Source: Caldimonas manganoxidans ATCC BAA-369
GTDB taxonomy: Bacteria; Pseudomonadota; Gammaproteobacteria; Burkholderiales; Burkholderiaceae_C
NCBI RefSeq assembly: GCF_000381125.1
Contig: NZ_KB905933.1
Coordinates: forward strand, 1 to 64,000
Direction of reading: 5' to 3'
DNA: 64,000 nucleotides
Shown here: positions 54,962 to 62,796 of the stretch, piece by piece
Numbering within the stretch: the stretch's first letter is position 1
Layout: the number at the start of each line of letters is the position of its first letter
Notes under the pieces: model-generated
Database searches by the model: none
What the model was told of the DNA's origin: nothing
Seen by the model: only the letters and a program-made list of their open reading frames with translations
Made by a program: the position numbers and the translations under genes

Positions 54962-55788
54962 AGCGACCCCAACACCTGCATCAATGGGCTTTGATCGGCC
55001 TGGGCGTCGGGGTGGCCGCTTTGCTGCTGGTGCTGCCGCTGCTGCTGATCTTCGTCCAGGCGCTCAGCGGCGGCTGGGCGTTGCTGGCGGCCAACCTGTC
55101 CGAAGGCTACATGCGCCACGCCTTGGGGTTGACCCTGCTGGTGGCCATGCTCACCGTGCCGGTCAACCTGGTCTTCGGCATCGCCCTGGCCTGGTGCGTC
55201 ACGCAGTATGAATTCCGCGGGCGGCGGCTGCTCACCACGCTGATCGACATCCCTTTTGCCACCTCGCCGGTGGTGGCCGGCCTGTGCTATCTGGTGGTCT
55301 ACGGCATGGAAGGGTGGCTTGGCCGCTGGCTGGCCGCGCACGACATCCAGATCATCTTTGCCTGGCCGGGCATCGTGCTGGTGACGATATTCATCACCTC
55401 GCCGTACGTCGCTCGCATCCTCATTCCGCTGATGCAGACGCATGGCAACGACGAGGAGCACGTGGCTTTGACGCTCGGGGCCAACGGCTGGCAGATCTTC
55501 TGGCGCGTGACGCTGCCCAAGATCAAGTGGGCCCTGCTCAACGGGGTGGTCACGACCAACGCGCGGGCCGTGGGCGAGTTCGGGGCGGTGGCCGTGGTCT
55601 CCGGCACCATCATGAACCAGACGCTCACCTTGCCCCTGCTGGTCGAGCAGCTCAACAACGACTACAAAGTGGCCGCGGCTTTCACGGCTGCGGCCTTGCT
55701 GGCGTGCATGGCCTTGTTGAGCCTGCTGCTCAAGAGCGTGATGGAGTGGCGCCAGCAGCGGCTGGAGGCACTGGCGGCGGGGCGTTGA
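54958..55788 (+). CDS. cysW: Sulfate ABC transporter permease CysW
   Basis: A 276-residue second permease: LVLPLLLIFVQALSGGW, TLIDIPFATSPVVAGLCYL, FITSPYVARILIPLMQTHG and the EAA-like EEHVALTLGANGWQIFWRVT. The ATG overlaps the cysT stop (ATGA), completing the CysA-Sbp-CysT-CysW transporter. Confidence 0.94.
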   Translation: MKRPQHLHQWALIGLGVGVAALLLVLPLLLIFVQALSGGWALLAANLSEGYMRHALGLTLLVAMLTVPVNLVFGIALAWCVTQYEFRGRRLLTTLIDIPFATSPVVAGLCYLVVYGMEGWLGRWLAAHDIQIIFAWPGIVLVTIFITSPYVARILIPLMQTHGNDEEHVALTLGANGWQIFWRVTLPKIKWALLNGVVTTNARAVGEFGAVAVVSGTIMNQTLTLPLLVEQLNNDYKVAAAFTAAALLACMALLSLLLKSVMEWRQQRLEALAAGR

Positions 55789-56003
55789 GCGCAGCCCGGG
55801 CCAGCGGCCAGAGGGAGGGGCTTGCGGCTTGGGCCGGATGCACCGCGGTCATGCGCCACCGCGGCAGCGCCAGTGGCGTTGGACCTGCGCGCGGCACGGT
55901 TCAAATATCTTTACTCGCGCCGCACAACGGGGACACGCTGGCGCTTCACAGTCATGCCCATGGACGCCGGGCATGGGGCCCGGCACCCACCAGGAGTAAG
56001 CGC

Positions 56004-56591
56004 ATGGACATGACGAATCTGACTTGGAATTGGTTCAAACGAGGGGTGTCCGTCGGGGCCGCCGCCGTGGCACTGACGGCCGCCGGGGCAGCCGTTGCGG
56101 CTGCCTCCAACCCGGGGCCTGGCAGCCCGCCCGCGCTGCACATGGCCATGCATCACGGCGGGCCGTCTGGGGGGCTGGGCTTCAGGCTGGGCGACGACCC
56201 GCAGCATGTGGACCGCATGGTCGATCGCGTGGCGCGAGACCTGGCGCTGAGCCAAGCCCAAGCAGACCAGATCCGGGCCATTGCTCGGGCGGCTGCTCAG
56301 GATCTCCAGGGGCAGCGCGACAAGATGCGCGCGCTCAAAGAACAAGCCGCGCGAGTGTGGACGCAACCTCAGGTCGATGCGGCGGCGGTGGAGTCGATGC
56401 GGCAGCAACACATGGCCTTGATGGACGAGCGCAGCCGACGCATCAACCGTGCCTTGCTGGAGATCAGCGCCGTGTTGACGCCCGAGCAACGCACACAGCT
56501 GGTGCAACGGATGCAGGAACGCAGGCACGAACGCCGGCAGGAGCGTCATGAGGGGGCGCATCGGCGCAACGCGCCGCCTCCGACGCAGTGA
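56004..56591 (+). CDS. Spy/CpxP-family periplasmic chaperone
   Basis: A 195-residue exported protein. The signal ends around AAVAAASN. The LTxxQ-type repeats of Spy/CpxP are seen as LALSQAQADQIRAIARAAAQD and LEISAVLTPEQRTQLVQRMQ. The C-terminus is basic and histidine-rich (RRHERRQERHEGAHRRN), as in CnrX or Spy-like metal or stress sensors. GGAG lies 7 bases before ATG. Its leader can fold into GC hairpins near 55945-55990. It precedes a response regulator and kinase, like CpxP with CpxRA. Confidence 0.85.
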   Translation: MDMTNLTWNWFKRGVSVGAAAVALTAAGAAVAAASNPGPGSPPALHMAMHHGGPSGGLGFRLGDDPQHVDRMVDRVARDLALSQAQADQIRAIARAAAQDLQGQRDKMRALKEQAARVWTQPQVDAAAVESMRQQHMALMDERSRRINRALLEISAVLTPEQRTQLVQRMQERRHERRQERHEGAHRRNAPPPTQ

Positions 56592-56699
56592 GCCGGTGGC
56601 GCCGTTGGCCTGGTGCGGTGCTCAGTGATGCTGCTCGTGCTGCGTGCCAGCGCCCGGCGCTATGCTGTGCGGCCAAGAACCTGCGGCGAGGAAACGCTC

Positions 56700-57422
56700 A
56701 TGTCTGCGCACCTGTTGCTCATCGATGACGACACCCGCCTCACCGGCATGGTGGGTGATTACCTGCGTCAGGCCGGCTACCAGGTGACGGCCGCACCGAC
56801 GTTGGCCGTGGCGCGCAAGCTGCTGTCGGCCAAGGAGCATGGCTTTGACGGGCTCATCCTCGATTTGATGCTGCCCGACGGCGATGGCCTGGACCTGTGT
56901 CGGGAATTGCGCGCGCAGCCGCGCACCCGGGCTTTGCCGGTGCTGATGCTGACGGCGCGTGGCGAGCCCATGGACCGCGTGGTGGGCCTGGAAATCGGGG
57001 CTGACGACTATCTGCCCAAGCCCTTCGAGCCGCGCGAACTGTTGGCCCGTGTGCGCGCCGTCTTGCGCCGTGCCAGCGGCGGTCAGGCCGAAGATGAGGC
57101 CGATGTGATGCGCTTTGGCCGCTTGGAGATCGACTTGGGCGCGCGCGTGGCCCGCGTGGATGGCCGCGAGTGTGACTTGACCGGTTACCAGTTTCAGATG
57201 CTCACGGTGCTGGCTCGGCATCCTGGGCGAGTGCTGTCGCGCGACCAGATCATGGATGCGCTCAAGGGCCATGCCTTGGAGGCATTCGACCGCTCCATCG
57301 ATGTGCATATCTCGCGCATTCGGGCGGCCATCGAAGACGATCCCAAACATCCCAGGCGCATCCTGACGGTGCGCGGCACGGGGTACGTGTTCGCCAAGAA
57401 GCAAGATGCAGAAGACGCCTGA
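56700..57422 (+). CDS. OmpR-family response regulator (CpxR-like)
   Basis: A 240-residue regulator. The receiver domain has LLLIDDDTRL, the phosphorylated aspartate in LILDLMLPDGDG, the MLTARGE threonine and YLPKPFEPREL lysine. The winged helix ends with GHALEAFDRSIDVHISRIR and ILTVRGTGYVFAK. It is 3 bases from the kinase gene and 108 after the Spy-like gene. Confidence 0.93.
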   Translation: MSAHLLLIDDDTRLTGMVGDYLRQAGYQVTAAPTLAVARKLLSAKEHGFDGLILDLMLPDGDGLDLCRELRAQPRTRALPVLMLTARGEPMDRVVGLEIGADDYLPKPFEPRELLARVRAVLRRASGGQAEDEADVMRFGRLEIDLGARVARVDGRECDLTGYQFQMLTVLARHPGRVLSRDQIMDALKGHALEAFDRSIDVHISRIRAAIEDDPKHPRRILTVRGTGYVFAKKQDAEDA

Positions 57423-57425
57423 AAC

Positions 57426-58805
57426 GTGAAGAGCTTGTACCTGCGCATCTATGTCACCGTGGTGGCGGTGTTGCTGTTGTTCGCGCTGGTGGCAGGGTGG
57501 CTGTTCAAGCACAACTTCGAGCGCGAGCAGGCGCAGCGCGCCGTGGCGCTGTCTTCGGAGCGGCAGGCCGCATGGGGCGAGTTGTTCGCCCATGCCCTGC
57601 CCCCGGCCAGCGCGCCGCGGCAGACGCAGGCCCAAGGGGTGCAAGAGTGGTCCGAACGCCTGCGCGTGCCGCTGGCGTTGGATGATGCGCAAGGTCAACG
57701 CATTGCCGAGTCCGCCAGCTTCCGCGAGGCGCTGGACGAAGGGCCCCGTCGCTTTTGGCGCATGGAGCTCAATGACGGACGGGTGTTGTGGGCGCTGCGA
57801 GGTCCCCCGCGGCCCGGGCCACGAGCCGAAGGAGGCTGGCGCCGTGAGGTGCGCGTCATCACCGAGTCGGGCGAAGTGCGTGCCTGGCCGCCACCGGGGC
57901 CGCCGCCGGGGGCGCCTCCCTGGGTGTGGTTCGAAGGGGCGCAGGGCCTGTTGATCGCGCTGGTGCTGCTGTTCGTGGCCGTGTCCGTGGGGGCCTATCC
58001 GGTGGTGCGCCGGCTCACCCGCCAGCTCGAAGCGCTCAAGCGCGGCGTCGAGGCCTTCGGCGCCGGCCGGCTCAGCCAACGCGTGCATGTCAGCGGCCGT
58101 GACGAAGTGGCCGCCGTGGCCGCGAGCTTCAACCGGGCGGCCGAGCGCATCGAGGAGCTGGTGCGTTCGCACAAATCGCTGCTGGCCAATGCCTCGCACG
58201 AGCTGCGCTCTCCGTTGGCGCGCTTGAAGATGGCCGTCTCACTGCTGGAGACGGCGCCTGCCGATGCGCGGGTCGCGTTGCGGCAGGAGATCGAATCGAA
58301 CATCCGCGAGCTCGATGCCCTGGTCGAAGAAGTGCTGTTGGCCAGTCGGCTCGATGCGGCCCAGACCTTGGATCGTCGCGAGCCGGTGGATTTGCTGGCC
58401 CTGGCCGCCGAGGAGGGGGCTCGGTTCGATGCTCAGGTGGAAGGGGACCCCGTGGTGGTGCTGGGCGACGAACGCCTGCTGCGCCGCGCCTTGCGCAACC
58501 TGCTGGAGAACGCGCGCCGCTATGGCGGCAGCGAGCCGCCATTGGTGCGCGTCGGTGTGGACGGTGGGCAGGCCCGTGTGCAGGTGTGCGATCGCGGCCC
58601 GGGGGTGCCGCAGGACCAGCGCGAGCGCATCTTCGAAGCCTTCTATCGTCTGCCTGGTCATGCGGAATACGCCGGCGGCGTGGGCCTGGGGCTGAGCCTG
58701 GTGCGCCAGATCGCGCAGCGCCACGACGGGCAGGTTTGCTGCGAGCCGCGCGAAGGCGGGGGCAGTTGCTTCAGTTTGTCCCTGCCGCTGGAGATGCCGC
58801 AGTGA
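57426..58805 (+). CDS. HAMP-domain sensor histidine kinase (CpxA-like)
   Basis: A 459-residue kinase from GTG 57426. Helix 1 is at 9-28. A periplasmic region of about 130 residues follows, ending in a proline-rich PPPGPPPGAPP, then helix 2 (about 180-200). The HAMP domain carries RRLTRQLEALKRGVEAFGAG; the H-box is LLANASHELRSPLARLKMAV, with N-box RRALRNLLENARRYG, G1 VCDRGPGVPQDQ and G2 GGVGLGLSLVRQIAQRH. It should phosphorylate the preceding regulator. The last 35 bases overlap the end of the gene on the other strand. Confidence 0.93.
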   Translation: MKSLYLRIYVTVVAVLLLFALVAGWLFKHNFEREQAQRAVALSSERQAAWGELFAHALPPASAPRQTQAQGVQEWSERLRVPLALDDAQGQRIAESASFREALDEGPRRFWRMELNDGRVLWALRGPPRPGPRAEGGWRREVRVITESGEVRAWPPPGPPPGAPPWVWFEGAQGLLIALVLLFVAVSVGAYPVVRRLTRQLEALKRGVEAFGAGRLSQRVHVSGRDEVAAVAASFNRAAERIEELVRSHKSLLANASHELRSPLARLKMAVSLLETAPADARVALRQEIESNIRELDALVEEVLLASRLDAAQTLDRREPVDLLALAAEEGARFDAQVEGDPVVVLGDERLLRRALRNLLENARRYGGSEPPLVRVGVDGGQARVQVCDRGPGVPQDQRERIFEAFYRLPGHAEYAGGVGLGLSLVRQIAQRHDGQVCCEPREGGGSCFSLSLPLEMPQ

Positions 58806-59217
58806 TGGCCGCATCCCCTTGGGTGCGCTCGGCATAGCGGTTGAAGCGCCAAGCCGTGCCTTGCAGCGTGATGCGCCGCCAGGTGGCGCGTTTTTCGGCG
58901 GGGCTCATCTGTGGCCAGCGCTGCACCTCGCTGAAGCTGCGCCCGCAGCCTTTGCACACCTCGTCTCCCTGGCTGGTCGAACAGATCGCGATGCATGGCG
59001 TGTCGGGCGTGGTGGCATACCAGGCCAACCAGGCGGCCTTGGCCTGAGGCGGCATCGTGTGCTCGTCGCATTCGCTGTGGCGGTAATAGACCATCAGCGC
59101 ATACACCTCGGCCAAGGCGCGCACCTCGGGGCAGGCCGTCACGCCATCGGGCGAGGGCTGCCGCTGACGCCACCAGTTGATGGCCGCTTCGATGTCGGTG
59201 ATGTGGATCCCGGCCAT
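58771..59217 (-). CDS. Two-domain protein: DUF3717 + DUF1289
   Basis: A 148-residue protein. Residues 1-65 match DUF3717 (IHITDIEAAINWWRQRQPSP and E-V-R-A-L-A-E-V-Y-A-L-M). Residues 75-130 match DUF1289, a small iron-sulfur-like or zinc-binding unit: DTPCIAICSTSQGDEVCKGC then GRSFSEVQRWPQMS, with four cysteines in C-x3-C-x7-C-x2-C. In other Betaproteobacteria these are usually separate proteins. The 3' end overlaps the kinase gene in the opposite strand. Confidence 0.82.
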   Translation of the reverse strand: MAGIHITDIEAAINWWRQRQPSPDGVTACPEVRALAEVYALMVYYRHSECDEHTMPPQAKAAWLAWYATTPDTPCIAICSTSQGDEVCKGCGRSFSEVQRWPQMSPAEKRATWRRITLQGTAWRFNRYAERTQGDAAITAASPAAGTN

Positions 59218-59234
59218 GAGGGCTCCTGCGGGGC

Positions 59235-60545
59235 TCACTCCTGCGAGGCCACCAGGGCGGCCAGCGCCGCCTCGACGGTGGCGCGATCGACCCCGTCACC
59301 GAGCGACACTGGCGCCTCGTCCAAGACCGCAGCGCCTTCGGTGCGCAAGCGCTTGACCCACACGCCGGCTTGGCGGCCTTCGGCCAGCCCGTGGCTTTGC
59401 AGCAGCACGCGGCCGTCGGCTGCGGTGAGCTTGAAATAGAACAAGCCGTTTTCGCGGTACTGCTTGAAGTCTGGCAAGGCTGGGGCCTTGACCGCCGGGG
59501 CGGCTTTCACCGGCGCAGCCCGCGGCACCGCCACCATGGGCCGCAGACCCACGGCATGGCGCAATTCCTTCAAGAACGGCGTGGCCACTGCGCGAGCTTT
59601 GCGAGCACCGTCTTGCAAAATGTCCTCGACCTGCTCGGGATGGGCCATGTAGCGCTCATAGACCTCGCGCATCGGCCCGATGTGTCCTTCGATCAGGTTC
59701 ACCAAACGTCGCTTGGCTTCGCCCCAGCCCAGTCCGGCGCGCAGGTCGGCCCGGAAGGCTTCGCGTTGCTCGGCGTCGGCAAAGGCGTCATAGATCATCA
59801 CCAGCGCCGAGCCTTCGGGCTCTTTCGGTTCGCCGGGCGCGCGCGAGTCGGTCACGATGCGGGCGACGGCTTCCTGCAGGCCCTTGGCGCCGCCTTCGAA
59901 CAGTGGGATGGTGTTGTCGTAGCTCTTGGACATTTTGCGGCCGTCCAGGCCGGGCAGGGTGGCCACATGATCGTCGATTTGGGCTTGCGGCAGCACGAAG
60001 TAGTCGCGCCCGCGCCCGAACAGGTGATTGAAGCGCTGCGCGATGTCGCGGGCCATTTCGATGTGCTGCACCTGATCGCGGCCGACCGGAACGCGGTGGG
60101 CATTGAACAGCAGGATGTCGGCGGCCATCAGAATGGGGTAGCTGAACAGACCCATCGTGACATTGGCGTCGGGATCCTCGCCGGCGGCTTCGTTGGCATC
60201 GGTGGCCGCTTTGTAGGCGTGTGCGCGGTTCATCAATCCCTTGGCGGTCACGCAAGTCAGCAGCCAGGTCAGCTCGGGCGTCTCGGGGATGTCGCTTTGC
60301 CGGTAGAAGGTCACGCGCTGGGGATCGAGCCCCGCGGCCAGCCACGCGGCGGCGATCTCCAGGCGCGAGCGCTCGATGCGTTCGGGTTCGTCGCACTTGA
60401 TCAGCGCATGGTAGTCGGCCAGGAACAGAAAGCTCTCCACCCCGGGCTCCAGGCTGGCTTGCACGGTCGGGCGGATGGCGCCGACATAGTTGCCCAGGTG
60501 GGGCGTGCCGGTGGTGGTGATGCCGGTGAGGACGCGTTGGGTCAT
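59235..60545 (-). CDS. trpS: Tryptophan--tRNA ligase with C-terminal extension
   Basis: A 436-residue enzyme. The class I signatures are [16 protein letters not shown] (HIGH-like) and [13 protein letters not shown] (KMSKS). Bacterial TrpRS is usually about 330-340 residues; here the catalytic part ends near 345 and an Ala/Pro-rich linker leads to an extra domain [20 protein letters not shown] then [11 protein letters not shown], resembling the YegP/DUF1508 fold. The start is ATG 60545. Confidence 0.94.
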   Translation of the reverse strand: MTQRVLTGITTTGTPHLGNYVGAIRPTVQASLEPGVESFLFLADYHALIKCDEPERIERSRLEIAAAWLAAGLDPQRVTFYRQSDIPETPELTWLLTCVTAKGLMNRAHAYKAATDANEAAGEDPDANVTMGLFSYPILMAADILLFNAHRVPVGRDQVQHIEMARDIAQRFNHLFGRGRDYFVLPQAQIDDHVATLPGLDGRKMSKSYDNTIPLFEGGAKGLQEAVARIVTDSRAPGEPKEPEGSALVMIYDAFADAEQREAFRADLRAGLGWGEAKRRLVNLIEGHIGPMREVYERYMAHPEQVEDILQDGARKARAVATPFLKELRHAVGLRPMVAVPRAAPVKAAPAVKAPALPDFKQYRENGLFYFKLTAADGRVLLQSHGLAEGRQAGVWVKRLRTEGAAVLDEAPVSLGDGVDRATVEAALAALVASQE

Positions 60546-60649
60546 GGGTCAGGCCACAAATGGGAACGGCACAAGGTGAGCGCTGGATTTTAGGTGGGCG
60601 GCTTCAGCCCTGCCGAGGCCGGCGCAGGCAAAGGCTACACTGCCGGCCC

Positions 60650-61276
60650 ATGAAACGTATCGTGATCCTGATCTCGGGGCGGGGCTCGAACATGGAAGCC
60701 ATCGTCCAGGCCTGCGAAGCCGAGCAATGGGCCGCGCGTGTCGTCGCCGTGGTCAGCAACCGTCCACAGGCCAAGGGTTTGCAGTTCGCCGCGGCGCGCG
60801 GCATTCCCACGGCGGTGGTCGACCACAGCCAGCATGCCAGCCGCGAGGCTTTCGATGCCGAACTGGCTCGCGTGATCGATGCCTTCGAGCCCGATGTGGT
60901 GGCTCTGGCCGGCTTCATGCGCATCTTGACCGCGCGTTTCGTGGAGCACTACCGGGGCCGGCTCGTGAACATTCATCCCTCGCTGCTGCCGGCTTTCCCG
61001 GGCCTGCACACCCATCGGCGTGCGCTGGAGGCCGGCTGCAAGCTGGCTGGTGCCACGGTGCACTTGGTCACCCCCGAACTCGACCACGGGCCCATCATCA
61101 TCCAGGCGGCCGTGCCCGTGCTGCCCGACGACACCGAGGATCGCCTGGCCGAACGGGTGTTGGCCAAGGAGCATGTCATCTATCCGCGTGCGGTGCGGTG
61201 GATGGTCGAAGACGCGCTGCAGGTGCGTGACGGGATCGTCATTCATCGCGCGGGGGAGCCGCAGCTGTTGCTGTGA
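60650..61276 (+). CDS. purN: Phosphoribosylglycinamide formyltransferase
   Basis: A 208-residue PurN: RIVILISGRGSNMEAIV, then VVSNRPQAKGLQF, and the formyl-transfer site RGRLVNIHPSLLPAFPG with LDHGPIIIQAAVPV (Asn, His, Asp). It makes formylglycinamide ribonucleotide in purine synthesis. It is divergent from trpS with a 104-base gap. Confidence 0.96.
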   Translation: MKRIVILISGRGSNMEAIVQACEAEQWAARVVAVVSNRPQAKGLQFAAARGIPTAVVDHSQHASREAFDAELARVIDAFEPDVVALAGFMRILTARFVEHYRGRLVNIHPSLLPAFPGLHTHRRALEAGCKLAGATVHLVTPELDHGPIIIQAAVPVLPDDTEDRLAERVLAKEHVIYPRAVRWMVEDALQVRDGIVIHRAGEPQLLL

Positions 61277-61307
61277 TGGACTGCGCGGCCGGGGATAATC
61301 CCGCGCC

Positions 61308-62564
61308 ATGCATCCGAATGCTTTGCTCGATCTCGCCACCGCCTTGCTGCGCGCCGTCTTGAAGCTGGAGGCGCCGGCCGATGCGGTGGTGTCCCAGTTC
61401 TTTCGACAGCATCGCGCGCTGGGGCCGCGCGAGCGGCACGCCCTGGCGGAAACCGCTTATGCGGTGCTGCGGCGGCGGCTGTACTACCAACACTTCGCCC
61501 AATCGGGCCATGGCGCTTTGGAGCGCCGACTGGTGTTGCTGGCCTGGCAAGGCAGCCCGGCCGTGCTGCGCGCTGCCACAGGTCCCAATGAACAGGCCTG
61601 GTTGGAGCAGGTTCAGGCGGTCGATGCGACGACCTTGCCGGAGAAGCTGCGTCACAACCTGCCCGATTGGCTGGCCGGTGCGCTGAAGACGGCGCTGGGC
61701 AACGAGTTCTGGCCGCTGGTGGACAGTCTGTCCCGTCCGGCGCCGTTGGACCTGCGGGTCAACGTACTGAAGGCCAAGGTGGAGTCGGTGCAGGCTGCAC
61801 TGGCGGCTGCCGGCATCCAGGCCGAGCCCACGCCCTATTCCCCCTGGGGCTTGCGTGTGCAGGGCAAGCCGGCGTTGCACACGCTGGAGGTGTTCACACG
61901 GGGCGATGTCGAGGTGCAAGACGAGGGCAGCCAACTGCTGGTGCTGCTGACGGGGGCCAAACGCGGCGAGATGGTGGTGGACTTCTGCGCCGGCGCGGGC
62001 GGCAAGACCCTGGCACTGGGGGCGGCCATGCGCAATACCGGGCGGCTGTATGCCTTCGACGTGTCAGGGCATCGGCTGGAAAAACTCAAGCCCCGCTTGG
62101 CGCGCAGTGGCCTGTCCAACGTCTACCCGGTTCAGATCGCCCATGAGCGCGACGAACGCATCAAGCGCCTGGCAGGCAAGGTGGATCGGGTGCTGGTCGA
62201 TGCGCCTTGCTCCGGTCTGGGCACGCTGCGTCGCAACCCCGACCTGAAGTGGCGTCAGTCGCCGCAGGCCGTGGCCGAATTGCAGGCCCGGCAGCGCGCC
62301 ATCCTCGACAGTGCGGCGCGGCTGCTCAAGCCGGGCGGGCGCCTGGTGTATGCCACTTGCAGCGTTCTGCCCGCAGAAAATGAACAGATCGCGGCGTCTT
62401 TCTCCGAAGCCCATCCCGACTTTTGCCGACTTGGCGCGGCCGAGGCGCTGACCCAGGCCAAGGTGCCGCAGCCTGAGCGCTTGGTGCAAGGCGATAGTCT
62501 GCAGCTATGGCCGCACCGGCATGGCACCGATGGTTTTTTTGCGGCCGTGTGGGAACGGCGCTGA
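61308..62564 (+). CDS. RsmB/NOP-family SAM-dependent RNA methyltransferase
   Basis: A 418-residue m5C methyltransferase. The SAM site is VDFCAGAGGKTLALGAAM, the first catalytic cysteine is in DAPCSGLGTLRRNPDLKW and the second is TCSVLPAENE. The N-terminal helical domain (first 100 residues) is NusB-like and similar in size to RsmB. It could be RsmB itself (16S C967) or a related enzyme; 31 bases after purN, probably same operon. Confidence 0.9.
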   Translation: MHPNALLDLATALLRAVLKLEAPADAVVSQFFRQHRALGPRERHALAETAYAVLRRRLYYQHFAQSGHGALERRLVLLAWQGSPAVLRAATGPNEQAWLEQVQAVDATTLPEKLRHNLPDWLAGALKTALGNEFWPLVDSLSRPAPLDLRVNVLKAKVESVQAALAAAGIQAEPTPYSPWGLRVQGKPALHTLEVFTRGDVEVQDEGSQLLVLLTGAKRGEMVVDFCAGAGGKTLALGAAMRNTGRLYAFDVSGHRLEKLKPRLARSGLSNVYPVQIAHERDERIKRLAGKVDRVLVDAPCSGLGTLRRNPDLKWRQSPQAVAELQARQRAILDSAARLLKPGGRLVYATCSVLPAENEQIAASFSEAHPDFCRLGAAEALTQAKVPQPERLVQGDSLQLWPHRHGTDGFFAAVWERR

Positions 62565-62796
62565 GGGGCGGGACTCCAAGCAGAGCCTTCCTGCTGGACT
62601 CTGACGGGCGGGAGGCGCCTCGCAGGCCGCGCAGGGCCTGCGGTGACTGTGCGATGTGGCCGCATCGGCTCGGAATTTCGGGGGCGGTGTGCCCCCGACG
62701 GCGCGGCCCGTCCTACAATCGCCTGGACTCAAGCGTGGGTGCCATGAGGGTGCTGACGGCTTGAGGGTTTCGTTTGTTGCTGAAAGGATCGGTTCA

